From Clostridium manihotivorum (GTDB taxonomy: Bacteria; Bacillota; Clostridia; Clostridiales; Clostridiaceae): a stretch of 64,000 nucleotides of DNA. Below the pieces are notes generated by a model. It ran no database searches. It worked only from the letters and a program-made list of their open reading frames with translations, and had not been told where the DNA came from. The stretch covers positions 124,001 to 188,000 of the forward strand of contig NZ_CP025746.1 in assembly GCF_004015185.1 (NCBI RefSeq), in the 5' to 3' direction. Positions 8,647 through 18,357 of the stretch are shown here, piece by piece; position 1 is the stretch's first letter, and every line of letters begins with the position of its first letter. The translations under genes were made by a program, and so were the position numbers.

Positions 8647-9313
8647 TCTCGTAAAGGTTGAATTGTTTAAATTAAAAAGAAGAACTAAATTTATAGGTAT
8701 ACTAATAACCCTATTATTAGCATCCTTCATTATACTTCCAGTGATTTACACAGAGAAAGGACTTCATAATTGGAACGAAATAACCACAGTATCTTTTGGT
8801 ATAATAAGCATAATAACTAATATCTTCACTTGTATCCTCTGTGGAGAACTATTCATGGAAAAATATAAAACAAAGACAATAAATATAATGTTTACTTATC
8901 CTATAAGCAGAACAAGGATATACTTCGCAAAACTAGTTGTCAACTGCCTATACTGCATGATTATATCAGCCTTAGGCGCTGTCATATTCTTCACTGTTTC
9001 TAGTATAGCAAACTATATTCACCCAGCAATTACGGATACCCTTAGTAGTCATATTTTAATTAAAATAGTTCTATCAGTAGTTTTCTACTCTATTTTTAAT
9101 TCATTTGTTTCTATTATATATTCCTTCTTTTCCACTGTTAAGGTGTCTATTCTCTTTATGGTAGTATCTTGCATATTAATTTTAAATGCAACTTCAAATA
9201 ATGATATAACTCAATTATGGCCTTATGGACTAATACCACTAGGCATATCTCTACTATCTACTATCCTCCTCTTGCCTATAATAAGACATATAAATGTTAA
9301 AGATGTTCTTTAA
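8639..9313 (+). CDS. ABC-2 type permease partner
   Basis: A 224-residue protein with six hydrophobic segments: about residues 19-37, 55-72, 100-122, 143-165, 170-185 and 195-215. The N-terminus MLNLVKVELFKLKRRTKFIG is typical of BcrB-like permeases. The start lies inside the ATPase gene after GGAGGAAACAAAA, so the two are translationally coupled. It is the membrane half of the predicted exporter. Confidence 0.88.
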   Translation: MLNLVKVELFKLKRRTKFIGILITLLLASFIILPVIYTEKGLHNWNEITTVSFGIISIITNIFTCILCGELFMEKYKTKTINIMFTYPISRTRIYFAKLVVNCLYCMIISALGAVIFFTVSSIANYIHPAITDTLSSHILIKIVLSVVFYSIFNSFVSIIYSFFSTVKVSILFMVVSCILILNATSNNDITQLWPYGLIPLGISLLSTILLLPIIRHINVKDVL

Positions 9314-9334
9314 TAAAAATCTATCTATAATAAG

Positions 9335-9377
9335 AAAAAGATTCACTGAAAAGGCTTTTTTCAGTGAATCTTTTTTG
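9335..9377. terminator. Terminator of the ABC exporter operon
   Basis: AAAGATTCACTGAAAA pairs with TTTTCAGTGAATCTTT and is followed by a T run. A/T runs on both sides make it bidirectional, serving the convergent CorC-like gene too. Confidence 0.88.
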
Positions 9378-9447
9378 CACATCAGCCTTTCAAATTATAT
9401 ATGATAAAGACCTTGCAGGCGCTATAAATTTTCTTTTTTACATCTAT

Positions 9448-10698
9448 TTAGGTGTGTATCCTCACCTTTTTTATTCTATTTCTCTCTACTTCTTCTACTA
9501 CAAATCTTATGTTTAAATATGCTACTTCTTCACCTTCCTCAGGCATCTTTCCTATCTGACCTATTATAAAACCACCGATAGAATCAAACTCCTCTGATTC
9601 TATTTTTACGCTAAGTAGTTCGCTTAGATCATTTATTCTCATACTTCCATCAACTATATACTCATCTTCTTTTATAACTTCAATAGGTTTATCTGGCTCA
9701 TCGTCATACTCATCTTCTATTTCTCCAACAATCTCTTCTACAAGATCTTCTATTGTTACTATGCCAACAGTTCCACCATACTCATCAAGAACTATAGCCA
9801 TATGATTTCTACTCTTCTTCATATCATTGAAAAGCTCTGTTATCTTTTTAAATTCAAAAGTATATAGCGGTTCCCTGATATAGGAACTTACAGAAAAGTC
9901 AGTATCTACATCCTCAGCTAAAATTAAATCCTTCACATTTAAAACCCCAACTATATCGTCAATGGTTTCTCCATATATCGGTATTCTAGAAAACTGTTCA
10001 TTTTTTATTATTTGAATTATTTCATCGTAGGTAACCTCAAGATTAGCAGCTATTATATCAACTCTCTGAACCATTACATCCTTTACCTGAAGATCTCCGA
10101 ATTCAAATACATTATATATCATCTCTTTTTCTTCGACCTCAAGAACACCTTCTTCTTCACTAACATTTACAATAGTCTTTAACTCTTCTTCAGTTATAAA
10201 AGGATGATTAATCTGATTGTCTCCACCTAATGCTTTCACAAAAAATAAAGAGATTTTATTAAATACTAATACAAATGGCTTAAGTATACTTACAACTAAG
10301 CTTATAGGTCCTATAACCTTCAAGGATATTGACTCAGAGTTCTGCTTTGCTAAGGTTTTAGGTGTTATTTCTCCAAATATTAATATTAAAATAGTCATTA
10401 CTGCTGTAGCAATAGCTACTCCCCAATCACTTTTAATAAGTTTTACAGTTAGGGTTGTTGCTATTGCAGATGCAGCAATATTGACAACATTATTGCCTAT
10501 TAAAATACTTCCTAAAAGCTTATTAGGTTCTTCAGTAAGCTTCTCTACTAGCTTTGCCCCTTTTATGTTTTCTTCAACAAGATGACGTATCCTTATCTTA
10601 CTAAGAGACATCAAAGCAGTCTCTGAAGCTGAAAAAAAACTAGACAGTGCTAGCAATATTATTAAGATTAAAAAGTCCCATTCAATACTAGAATCCAA
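9448..10698 (-). CDS. CNNM/CorC-HlyC family membrane protein with CBS pair
   Basis: A 416-residue protein. The N-terminal DUF21/CNNM membrane domain (four hydrophobic segments, residues 10-150, with [14 protein letters not shown] and [12 protein letters not shown]) is followed by two CBS domains (about 205-330, including [11 protein letters not shown] and [28 protein letters not shown]) and a CorC_HlyC C-terminal domain (about 345-412). Relatives are Mg2+ exporters or Co2+/Mg2+ resistance factors, often misnamed hemolysins. No Mg riboswitch is visible upstream. Length is normal. Confidence 0.93.
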   Translation of the reverse strand: MDSSIEWDFLILIILLALSSFFSASETALMSLSKIRIRHLVEENIKGAKLVEKLTEEPNKLLGSILIGNNVVNIAASAIATTLTVKLIKSDWGVAIATAVMTILILIFGEITPKTLAKQNSESISLKVIGPISLVVSILKPFVLVFNKISLFFVKALGGDNQINHPFITEEELKTIVNVSEEEGVLEVEEKEMIYNVFEFGDLQVKDVMVQRVDIIAANLEVTYDEIIQIIKNEQFSRIPIYGETIDDIVGVLNVKDLILAEDVDTDFSVSSYIREPLYTFEFKKITELFNDMKKSRNHMAIVLDEYGGTVGIVTIEDLVEEIVGEIEDEYDDEPDKPIEVIKEDEYIVDGSMRINDLSELLSVKIESEEFDSIGGFIIGQIGKMPEEGEEVAYLNIRFVVEEVERNRIKKVRIHT

Positions 10699-10770
10699 AA
10701 AGCATCACTCTCCCATATAGTACAAAAAATGCCATACACTTTATTATATCATATTAGGGGTTATTTTATT

Positions 10771-10842
10771 AAAGATGTAACCCTCATATCCTAAATCTAT
10801 TTTCACAGCCCTCTGATTTCTGTGAGGATAACTTAAAATATA
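10771..10842 (+). repeat. Dispersed intergenic repeat C, copy 1
   Basis: AAAGATGTAA, then AAATCTATTTT and a CCTCTG..TTCTG.GAG core, matches 43561-43640 in the same orientation at about 70% of positions over the first 65 bases. The core CACAG(CCCTCTGATTT)CTGTG can fold as a short hairpin. It lies upstream of the CorC-like gene but is read on the opposite strand. Confidence 0.5.
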
Positions 10843-10906
10843 GATTCTACTAAGAAGTTATATCTTTGTACTAATCCCTATTGAATATAAAGCTATGGCA
10901 AATTAA

Positions 10907-11962
10907 TTATTTAACTATAAATGCTGTAGGCAAAGTTCTAGGCCCTGCCAATGATGAAGGGCTGTTTATTATTTTATCCTTATAATACATAGTTGTTGAT
11001 GCTCCACCATCTAGATTAGCAGCATTATATACATCATACTGAAGTAATATATCTTGAACATCTCTTAGGGTAGCCCCAACACTCTTAACCTGTCTACCAT
11101 CTATAACCAACATAACTACAGACCCATCCTTTCTCTGGCCTATAGCAGTTCTAGGTGCTATCCCCCAGCCTCCATTACCACTCTTTATAGTAGTCTCTCC
11201 ATTAACTATTAGAAAAGGTGAAAAGGATACAGCTTCTTTTATGTTGTTCTTTCTTATATCTTCTAAGGTATACTTTCCCAGTACCAAAACCCCATCTTTA
11301 TTAAATCCTATAACTGAATACTCGGTATCCTCTTTACCATAAAGAACTTTACCTTCATGTACTACTACACCTAAAGGCTTTCCGCCATTCCCTTTACCAT
11401 TCTCATCTTCGAATCCACCAGCATTTATACCTACAAGAGCATTATCCTCTTTTACTAATTGGTCCAATTTCATCCCAGTGCTCCCAAGCTTAGAGGATGT
11501 AGCCACTGTAATCCTTTTAGGATCATCTATTATCATTATGTATCCTTTGTATCTATCATTACTTATATCTATAAGTTTTATGCCATTATAAGGATCACTG
11601 ATATTGTTTTGTTTATTCTCTATTTGATCTGGTATAGCAGAAACCGGAGTGGCAACAGCTTGTACAGCTATTTGAGAAGTATCGCTATTAACATCATCTT
11701 CCACCTTCTGTTTAGCCATTATTCTATCTATTTCTGCCTTACTTAAAAATGGAGTAACTAAAAACTGATGTCTTAGAGTTGTCATTGCAGTAGTTACTAA
11801 CATTTCTTTTATATTAGTAAATGGTCCATAGTATACTAGTGGTACAGATAGAGCTAGTCCTATTACTAAATTTGCTGCTATGAAAGTTACAGTATGTTTT
11901 ATAAACTTCATTATTTTCTTTTTTTTCTTAATCTTAATTTTTTCAGTACGAGTTTGCCTCAT
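10907..11962 (-). CDS. Phosphodiester glycosidase (NAGPA)-domain membrane protein
   Basis: 351 residues: a very basic N-terminus (KIKIKKKKK), one TM helix (about residues 24-46), a 70-residue linker, then the NAGPA/DUF2233 domain. Its conserved segments are VGINAGGF, GFNKDGVLVLG, SFSPFLIVNGE, APRTAIGQRKDGSVVMLVIDGR and NLDGGASTTMYY. In uncovering enzyme and bacterial relatives this domain cleaves GlcNAc-1-phosphodiesters or acts on exopolysaccharide or teichoic-acid-like substrates; the substrate here is unknown. The domain faces outside the cell. ATG 11962 is preferred over ATG 11968 because of spacing from GCGAGGG. Confidence 0.85.
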   Translation of the reverse strand: MRQTRTEKIKIKKKKKIMKFIKHTVTFIAANLVIGLALSVPLVYYGPFTNIKEMLVTTAMTTLRHQFLVTPFLSKAEIDRIMAKQKVEDDVNSDTSQIAVQAVATPVSAIPDQIENKQNNISDPYNGIKLIDISNDRYKGYIMIIDDPKRITVATSSKLGSTGMKLDQLVKEDNALVGINAGGFEDENGKGNGGKPLGVVVHEGKVLYGKEDTEYSVIGFNKDGVLVLGKYTLEDIRKNNIKEAVSFSPFLIVNGETTIKSGNGGWGIAPRTAIGQRKDGSVVMLVIDGRQVKSVGATLRDVQDILLQYDVYNAANLDGGASTTMYYKDKIINSPSSLAGPRTLPTAFIVK

Positions 11963-12062
11963 ACGCATCCCTCGCTTCCAATTATATGTATGTACATAAA
12001 TTAAATATAAACCATATATATATTATTTGAAACATAAATATTACTAAAAAATCAACTTTCTA

Positions 12063-12115
12063 TTGATTTATATTTTATTTGTAATATAATAAAAATATAA
12101 ATGAACGTTGTTCAT
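12063..12115 (+). promoter_or_regulatory. Promoter and TetR operator of the tetR-mfs pair
   Basis: A -35 like TTGATT (12063-12068), 16 nt, then TATAAT (12085-12090). The perfect inverted repeat ATGAAC-GTT-GTTCAT lies at 12101-12115, over the expected transcription start. The same half-sites recur before the MFS gene, which points to self-repression by the TetR protein. Confidence 0.8.
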
Positions 12116-12136
12116 AAAAACAAGGAGTCCATATTT

Positions 12137-12667
12137 ATGCCAAAAATACTATTAGATGTTAGAGATAAACTGATTGAAGAAGGAAGAACTGTTCTTTCAA
12201 ATGCTGGTTATGAAGCCTTTAATATAAGAGATATAGCTAAATCCTGTAATATAGGAATTGGAACCTTCTATAATTACTTTTCTAATAAAGATTCTTTAGT
12301 TATACAAATAATATCTAGCGATTGGGATAAGGTTATTGAACTTTCTGAGAACCTAGTATATAAAGATATGCATATAAAAGATAAATTATTTCTTATCTAT
12401 TCTGAAATAGATAAATTCTTATCTACATATATTGATACTTTTATGATGATGGCGGCTGCTGGTTCTAAAGATTGTCCTAAGTACTCTATATATGATCCTA
12501 TGTATGAAGCTCTAGAAAAAACAATTAATATTTCTAAAGAAAAAGGGGAAATTAATCCTATAATAGACGCAAAAAAATTATCAAAGATTATAGTTAATTC
12601 TCTAACCTTCGCAATAAAACAGGAAGATATAACTTTTGATGACATATACTATTCATTAAACATGTAA
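12137..12667 (+). CDS. TetR-family transcriptional regulator
   Basis: A 176-residue repressor with an N-terminal HTH (FNIRDIAKSCNIGIGTFYNYFSNKDSL, about residues 30-55), the hallmark of TetR proteins, and a helical ligand domain. ATG 12137 follows AAGGAG at 12122-12127; the ATG at 12101 is part of the operator and is not used. It is immediately upstream of, and likely controls, the MFS exporter. The effector is unknown, probably a drug or hydrophobic compound. Confidence 0.93.
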   Translation: MPKILLDVRDKLIEEGRTVLSNAGYEAFNIRDIAKSCNIGIGTFYNYFSNKDSLVIQIISSDWDKVIELSENLVYKDMHIKDKLFLIYSEIDKFLSTYIDTFMMMAAAGSKDCPKYSIYDPMYEALEKTINISKEKGEINPIIDAKKLSKIIVNSLTFAIKQEDITFDDIYYSLNM

Positions 12668-12716
12668 CTATTATCATTTAGTTGTAAACAGCTAAATGAT
12701 TTATTTTAAATTTTAA

Positions 12717-12731
12717 ATGAACAAAGTTCAG
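12717..12731 (+). promoter_or_regulatory. Second TetR operator, in front of the MFS gene
   Basis: TGAAC-AAA-GTTCA is a perfect inverted repeat using the same arms as the operator at 12101-12115. It sits 14 bp before the MFS start codon, next to the AGAAAGGAG ribosome site. Confidence 0.75.
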
Positions 12732-12744
12732 AAAGGAGATTTTT

Positions 12745-14475
12745 ATGAACAAAAACAACAAAACTGTATTATTAATAATCTTTCTATTAGGTATATTCAT
12801 AGGTGCCCTTGATACTGGTATAGTATCCCCTGCTAGAACTGTAATAGCTTCAGGGCTTTCCATATCCTCCAGTAGCAGCGTATGGATAGTAACTATATAC
12901 ACTCTTGCCTATGCAGTATCTATGCCAATAGCAGGTAAGTTCTCTGATCGTTATGGAAAGAAAAAGATCTTTACTTTAAGCATAGCCTTATTCGGTGTAG
13001 GTTCTCTTCTTTGTTGCATATCAGACTATACCGGAAGCTTCTCCTTCTTGTTAGCTGCAAGAGTAATTCAAGCCTTAGGCGGTGGAGGTATTATGCCAGT
13101 AGCCACAGCTTATATAGGCGAAAGCTTTCCTCCTGAAAAGAAAGGTTCAGCCCTAGGCATGGTCGGAGCTATATATGGAGTTTCTACTACTCTAGGCCCT
13201 ACAGCTGGCTCAGCACTACTTAATTTAGTTGGAAATTCCAACTGGGGCATGTTATTCTTTATAAATGTTCCAATTTGTATAGCTGTAATAATAATAGCTC
13301 TTTTAGTTAAAGATGAAGAAGTTGTTAAAGCACCTAAAAAGATGGATGTTCTAGGTAGTGTTGTGGTAACCTTAGTGATTCTTTCACTAATGTATGCACT
13401 TACAAACCTTCAGTTTCATGATTTTGCAAACAGCGTAACTTCCGCTAAAGTATGGCCTTACCTTTTAGTATTTATAATTCTATTACCTATTTTTATAGTT
13501 ATTGAGAAAAAAGCATTAGATCCAGTATTAAACTTAAAATACTTTACTAATAGAGAAATCGCCTTAACACTTGTTATAGCATTTATAACTGGTGCAGGAA
13601 TGATGGGAATAGTATTTGTACCACAGTTTGGAGAAAATGTTCTAAAGCTAAAGACTGGTTCCGGTGGTTACTTAGTAACTCTCATGGCTGTATTCTCAGG
13701 AGTTTCTGCTCCTTTAGGTGGGAAACTTGTAGATAAATACTCTCCTAAGCTTGTATTAAGTATGGGATTTATATCTACATTAATAGGTTCTTCTACTTTA
13801 GCCTTTGTGGTGGCAACTCAGCCTTCATTTATAAGCTTATTGATTGGGTTAGCCTTTATAGGGCTTGGAATGGGCTTTTGCATGGGAACCCCGTTGAATT
13901 ATCTAATGCAAACCAATGTAGATGCTACTGAAACTGCTTCAGCGCAATCAACCTTATCTTTGATTAGATCTATAGGTGTGGCTATATCTCCAAATATATT
14001 AATTGGTTTTATATCTGAAGCTGGAAAGAACTTGGCTCCTAAATTGATGAATGTACTACCAAAGATAACTGTACCTGGTAGCAATACAGCTATATCTATG
14101 GCCCAAGGTGGTTCAGCATCAATATCTCCAGATCAGCTATCAGCACTACAAAATGCTGATGTTACCACTATTACAGATACCCTTAAGCAGTTTAGCAGTT
14201 CAATGATAGATAAATTTTCTCCTATGCTAAAACAGCAGATGCAAGGTAGTAAATTGCCTAAGGGGGTTACCGCTGATGCATTGATAGGTAAATGGAAAAC
14301 AGACTACCTTTCTCAAATAGATACTTCAAGAACAACTATAGAAAATGTCTTTCAAAGCACCTTAAATAATGGCTTTGCCAAGCTATTTATAGGCGCAGCA
14401 GTAATTGCTTTATTAGGGCTTATATTTACTCTTCTTTTATCAAGAAAAAAATCGATATCTAAAGCAAATTTATGA
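12745..14475 (+). CDS. MFS drug exporter, DHA2 (14-TM, EmrB/QacA) family
   Basis: A 576-residue protein. The first TM ends with the DHA2 motif GALDTGIVSPA. The loop 2-3 motif AGKFSDRYGKKK and the motif C-like GAIYGVSTTLGPTAGS are present. Fourteen hydrophobic helices are interrupted by a roughly 115-residue hydrophilic loop (about 435-550) before the last helix, as in other clostridial and actinobacterial DHA2 proteins. It probably exports a toxic compound by proton antiport under TetR control. Its 3' end faces the group II intron, so read-through would be antisense to the intron. Confidence 0.92.
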   Translation: MNKNNKTVLLIIFLLGIFIGALDTGIVSPARTVIASGLSISSSSSVWIVTIYTLAYAVSMPIAGKFSDRYGKKKIFTLSIALFGVGSLLCCISDYTGSFSFLLAARVIQALGGGGIMPVATAYIGESFPPEKKGSALGMVGAIYGVSTTLGPTAGSALLNLVGNSNWGMLFFINVPICIAVIIIALLVKDEEVVKAPKKMDVLGSVVVTLVILSLMYALTNLQFHDFANSVTSAKVWPYLLVFIILLPIFIVIEKKALDPVLNLKYFTNREIALTLVIAFITGAGMMGIVFVPQFGENVLKLKTGSGGYLVTLMAVFSGVSAPLGGKLVDKYSPKLVLSMGFISTLIGSSTLAFVVATQPSFISLLIGLAFIGLGMGFCMGTPLNYLMQTNVDATETASAQSTLSLIRSIGVAISPNILIGFISEAGKNLAPKLMNVLPKITVPGSNTAISMAQGGSASISPDQLSALQNADVTTITDTLKQFSSSMIDKFSPMLKQQMQGSKLPKGVTADALIGKWKTDYLSQIDTSRTTIENVFQSTLNNGFAKLFIGAAVIALLGLIFTLLLSRKKSISKANL

Positions 14476-14483
14476 GTTATTAA

Positions 14484-16396
14484 ATCGAGTAGGAGCTGAA
14501 TAATTATTTTATTCAGCGTCCTCTCACACCACCGTGCATACCGGTCTGGTACACGGCGGTTCTTTAAGTTGAATGAATTTTAATATATTGATGCGTTAGG
14601 CTTTTTAAGCCTAAGTCCGAGAAGAATTTATTTGTAAGAGTTGTGTTTAATATTGCACTATTTGCTACTCGCCAGTATCCTTTGCGGGTATTGGCAAACT
14701 TTATAGCTTCGTAGTGTTCAAGTCCCAGCTTCTTAAGGTTTTTATATCTAGTTCTAACTTTCTTCCACTGTTTCCATATACACATTCTTAATCTTTTCCT
14801 TATCCAAATATCTAAATGCTCCACTATTCCTTTGCATTTGGCTATTCCATAATAGTTAATCCAACCAATATTAATTTGGTTCAATTTTTCTATTCTTTGT
14901 TCCAAAGTTATCGGTTTTGATCTAGATAGGACTTCTCTGATTTTATCTTTGTATCTCTTTAATGATTGCTTTGATATAGATGAGTATGCTTTACCAAACA
15001 TTAGGTTTAGCGTGAATCCTAGAAACTTTCTCTTCCAAGGTCTATCTACTGCACTTTTATCTCTGTTCACCTTCAATTTGAGTTTGCCTTCAATGAAATT
15101 TGTTATATTTTCCATTACTCTTTTCCCAGCTCTCTCACTTTTAACATAGATATTACAGTCGTCCGCGTAGCGACAAAATTTATGACCTCTCATTTCTAAC
15201 TCTTTATCTAGTTCATCTAGCATTATGTTAGATAATAGTGGACTCAGCGGTCCTCCTTGTGGGGTTCCTTCTTCATTTCTGACCACTACACCATTTATCA
15301 TTATTCCTGACTGAAGATATTTCCTTATTAGGGATAATACCCTCTTATCCTTAATGCTTCTTGATAATTTATGCATTAAGATATCATGGTTAACCTTATC
15401 AAAGAATTTCTCTAAATCCATATCAACAACCCACCTATAGCCATCATTGATATACTGTTCTGCTTTCTTAATTGCATCTTTAGCTCCTCTTTGAGGGGCG
15501 GAAGCCAAAGCTACTTTCAGAGAATCTTCTATCATAAATACTATTTAATTCTTGAGCAATAGCTTGTTGGATAAGTCTATCCAAAACTGTAGGTATACCT
15601 AAGAGCCTAGTTCCACCATTAGGTTTTGGAATTTCTACTCTTCTAACTGGCATTGGTCTATACTCACCATTAAGAATACTTTCTCTAATAGATATCCAGT
15701 TTGTTTTCAAAAATTGTTTAAGTTTATAAACTGTCATTCCGTCCACGCCGTGGCTACCTTTATTAGAAATTACTCTTTTAAGAGCCAAGTTCATATTATC
15801 CTTGGATAATATCCTTTCTAGTGAGCCATATTCAAATCCACTGATTTTCTCCTTTGGAGTTGCCGAGAATTCTCTATGCACTCTTTGCTTATCTTCGAGT
15901 TCCACTCTATCTTGGGCACTAGAGCCTAAATATTTAGTTTTCTGCAATCTTTGAGTATTCTGCGAAACTTTCAAACTTGAAAAACCTCCTTAAAGTTCAG
16001 TCCTTCATCCGCTATCGCGATTAGCGGAGTTACTATGACTTCTGCTGACTTCTGATAGTTCAGTTACATATCGCTATGTAGGTTACCGCTTAGAAATTCA
16101 TCTTTGTTAGCGATGTATCTATCAGACCTCCCCAGGTAAGAACAACAACCTTCATCTCATATATCTGCTACATTTACTCCTAGGAATTGGGATAGTGTAG
16201 GACTTCGTTTTGTTTAGCAAACTCGTCCGTCCCTAGTAAGCCTTATATGTAGTTCGTGTCCCTCAGACCGAGACTTTGCCTTAGGCTTCCTTCAGATTCC
16301 ACCTCACGATGGACACCCTTGCCCTTAGCTAGTGGTTCCCACTACCAAGCCCACAGCGGACTTTCACCGCCAAGTTGTTGCCCATGCTGGGCACAC
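14484..16396 (-). mobile_element. Group IIC intron
   Basis: Read on the minus strand, the element begins GTGTGCCCAGCATGGGC at 16396. It has the conserved domain I segments (CAAGGGTGTCC, GGAATCTGAAGGAAGC) and ends with a group IIC-type domain V (14522-14560; ACCGCCG..GCACGGTGGTGTGAGAGG), a domain VI hairpin (14496-14516) and the 3' end CTCCTACTCGAT. These strings closely resemble the Oceanobacillus group IIC intron. The 5' splice site lies exactly after a terminator T-run, the known insertion preference of this class. The 3' boundary is given to within a few bases. Confidence 0.9.
14564..15974 (-). pseudogene. ltrA: Group II intron reverse transcriptase/maturase, frameshifted
   Basis: Two reading frames together give one intron-encoded protein. 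15974-15480 encodes RT0-RT2 up to ESSFGFRP. 15535-14564 encodes RGAKDAI, then YRWVVDMDLEKFFD, GTPQGGPLSPLLSN, the catalytic YADD, and the maturase X domain (WINYYGIAK...). Four bases instead of three separate the FRP codons from the RGA codons (about 15497-15505), so one extra base breaks the frame. There is no C-terminal HNH endonuclease, as usual for IIC proteins. The copy is probably immobile unless supplied with maturase in trans. Confidence 0.9.
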
Positions 16397-16433
16397 GAAA
16401 AAGGGGTACTGAAGAGAGTTTCTTCAGTACCCC
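16397..16433 (-). terminator. Terminator of the Ser/Thr-rich protein gene; intron insertion site
   Basis: A 13-bp perfect stem GGGGTACTGAAGA / TCTTCAGTACCCC with a 5-nt loop is followed on the minus strand by TTTTTC, where the intron begins. It starts three bases after the stop codon of the upstream gene. Confidence 0.95.
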
Positions 16434-16435
16434 TT

Positions 16436-17128
16436 CTAAGGCGTATTTCCTTGATCAGACGTTTGACTTTTACCATCCTGTGCTTGAGAGCTGGTGTCAG
16501 AGTTCGTACTTGCAGGCTGATCCGCTTTGGTATCACTGCTACTAGAAGTTGTACCAGCTGGAATATCCGTTTTTGGATTTGCTGTTTTTTCCGGAGTAGC
16601 TTGTTGTACCTCAGTCTTTGTTTCTGTCTTCTGGGTTGCATCATTATTAGGAGTTGATACATTATTACTTTGTTGAGCATTTGATGCAGAACCTGTATTT
16701 GCTTTAGCATCTGATGAACTAGTAGTTTTATTTGTATTAGATGTACTTGTATTGGTTTTTGAAGTAGCTTTATTGTTAGTTGTACTTGTTGTATTTTTCT
16801 TACTATCATTTGATGTCTTAGTAGTAGATGTAGTTTGAGTACTACTATCTGTAGAAGTAGCTTTTTGGGCATTATCATCTTTTTTGTTGTTAGATGCTTG
16901 GTCACTAGCTTCGCTACCCTTTGCCATATCACTTTTACTTGATTCTAAATCTACCTTTTCATATGATTCTTTACTTTCTTCTTTTTCTAAAGTTGTAGTT
17001 TCTATTTTAGCAGGCTTATCTTCTATGTTCGATTCCTTATATTTATGTATTCCTATTGCTATAGTTGAAATTATACCTATTCCAACTACTATGTTTGTTG
17101 CTATCAAAACCTTTTCCTTTTTGCCCAT
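16436..17128 (-). CDS. Low-complexity Ser/Thr/Asn/Lys-rich membrane-anchored protein
   Basis: 230 residues from ATG 17128, which follows GGAGGAAAT; an upstream in-frame ATG at 17158 lacks a site. A short basic N-terminus (MGKKEK) is followed by one hydrophobic helix (about residues 7-27), then about 200 residues dominated by S, T, N, K, D and A with no domain. It could be a surface stalk or linker protein exposed outside the membrane. There is no LPXTG motif. Function unknown. Confidence 0.75.
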   Translation of the reverse strand: MGKKEKVLIATNIVVGIGIISTIAIGIHKYKESNIEDKPAKIETTTLEKEESKESYEKVDLESSKSDMAKGSEASDQASNNKKDDNAQKATSTDSSTQTTSTTKTSNDSKKNTTSTTNNKATSKTNTSTSNTNKTTSSSDAKANTGSASNAQQSNNVSTPNNDATQKTETKTEVQQATPEKTANPKTDIPAGTTSSSSDTKADQPASTNSDTSSQAQDGKSQTSDQGNTP

Positions 17129-17158
17129 ATTTCCTCCTATAAGTGCGAAAAGTTGCAT

Positions 17159-17548
17159 TAACAGACTTAAAATATAATCCTAATTTACCCTTATTTTCTA
17201 TTAAGTTCATTATACTTAATGACTTAAAAAATATCTATAAACATATAAATTATTTTTTTACTTAATATGAAGATTAATTAACTTTATATAATGTCCTTAG
17301 GATTTAGAATTTTAGCTAATATAAGTTTGTATCTATTATACACATTTCCAATAGTAAATTTGTATCTTATCACAAAAGAAAAGTATACTCATAAAACTAA
17401 AAACATTTTCTAACACACAGATGCAAAGCGCTACAAATACTAGGCTTCATGCATGTTAAAATTTTATTAAATAAGTATATATTAAATAGGTATAATGTGT
17501 TATCATATAAGTATATACCTATAAACTTTTATAATTTAGGAGAATGTC
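17159..17548 (+). promoter_or_regulatory. GntR promoter region with two operator-like sites
   Basis: This gap between divergent genes contains TATAAT at 17491-17496 and two AAGTATATA sites: AAGTATATATTA (17473-17484) and AAGTATATACCT (17509-17520), flanking the -10. The same motif precedes other units of the sugar locus, so autoregulation by the GntR protein is inferred. Bases 17159-17460 hold the upstream promoter of the minus-strand gene; nothing further is recognised. Confidence 0.6.
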
Positions 17549-18259
17549 ATGACTAAATATATGCAAATAGCAAATGATATAAGAAATCAAATAGTTCAAG
17601 GTTCTCTTCAAGCCAACGAACAACTACCTTTTGAAAAAGATCTATGTGAAAAATATGAAGCTAGTAAGATGACTGTAAAAAAGGCTTTAGATATATTGGT
17701 GGCTGAGGGATTAATAGTTAAAAGAAGAGGTTCTGGTACCTTCGTAAAAAGTATCAGCAGTACTGACATGAGTAAACTTCTCGTTTCAAATCAATTTAGA
17801 GGGCTAACAGCGCTATATAGTAATAGAAAGGTTACAAGCGAACTTCTAAAATTTGAGGTAATAGCTAGTAATGAAGAAATTAAATCAAAGCTTAATCTTG
17901 AAAATGAGGAATTTGTGTATAGTATATTAAGAGTACGATATCTTGATAACAAACCTTTCGTAATGGAAAATACATATATGCCTATTAGCCTAATACCTGG
18001 ACTTAAGAGGCAACACGCACTAGATTCCATATATTCCTACATAGAAAACGATCTCGGCCTAAAAGTTCAAAGTTCGCACAGAACAATTAGGGTTAGAAAG
18101 GCAAGTGATATAGAACAAGACCATCTTAATCTGGAACCAAATGATCCTGTAGCAGTGGTTGAACAAGTTGCTTACCTTGAAAGCGGTAGCGCATTTGAAT
18201 ACTCAATCTCTATCCATAGATATGATGGTTTTGCTTTTGAAACAGTAATAGTTCGCTAA
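17549..18259 (+). CDS. GntR/HutC-family transcriptional regulator (UTRA effector domain)
   Basis: A 236-residue regulator. The winged-helix N-terminus (YMQIANDIRNQIVQGSLQANEQLPFEKDLCEKYEASKMTVKKALDIL, then VKRRGSGTFVK) is a textbook GntR DNA-binding domain. Residues about 90-236 form the UTRA sugar-binding fold (YSILRVRYLDNKPFVMENTYMPISLIPGL). HutC-type proteins bind a sugar or sugar phosphate. It lies convergent to the end of the glycan operon and is the likely regulator of it. Start after TAGGAGAATGTC. Confidence 0.93.
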   Translation: MTKYMQIANDIRNQIVQGSLQANEQLPFEKDLCEKYEASKMTVKKALDILVAEGLIVKRRGSGTFVKSISSTDMSKLLVSNQFRGLTALYSNRKVTSELLKFEVIASNEEIKSKLNLENEEFVYSILRVRYLDNKPFVMENTYMPISLIPGLKRQHALDSIYSYIENDLGLKVQSSHRTIRVRKASDIEQDHLNLEPNDPVAVVEQVAYLESGSAFEYSISIHRYDGFAFETVIVR

Positions 18260-18298
18260 AACACATTTTTAATAGCATTAGTTTAAAGTATTAAGCTT

Positions 18299-18357
18299 AA
18301 TATCTTAAACTTGTTAGAAGCTTCTAACTCTCACGCTTCTAACAGGTTTAAGATATT
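18299..18357. terminator. Strong bidirectional terminator
   Basis: A 23-bp near-perfect stem, AATATCTTAAACTTGTTAGA... against its complement, with a 13-nt loop and T/A runs, sits between the convergent gntR and GH113 genes. Confidence 0.92.

Noticed and set aside
16342..16932. Long minus-strand ORF rich in K, L, Q, overlapping the Ser/Thr-rich gene
   Set aside because: It is a shadow frame of the low-complexity gene and runs through its terminator.
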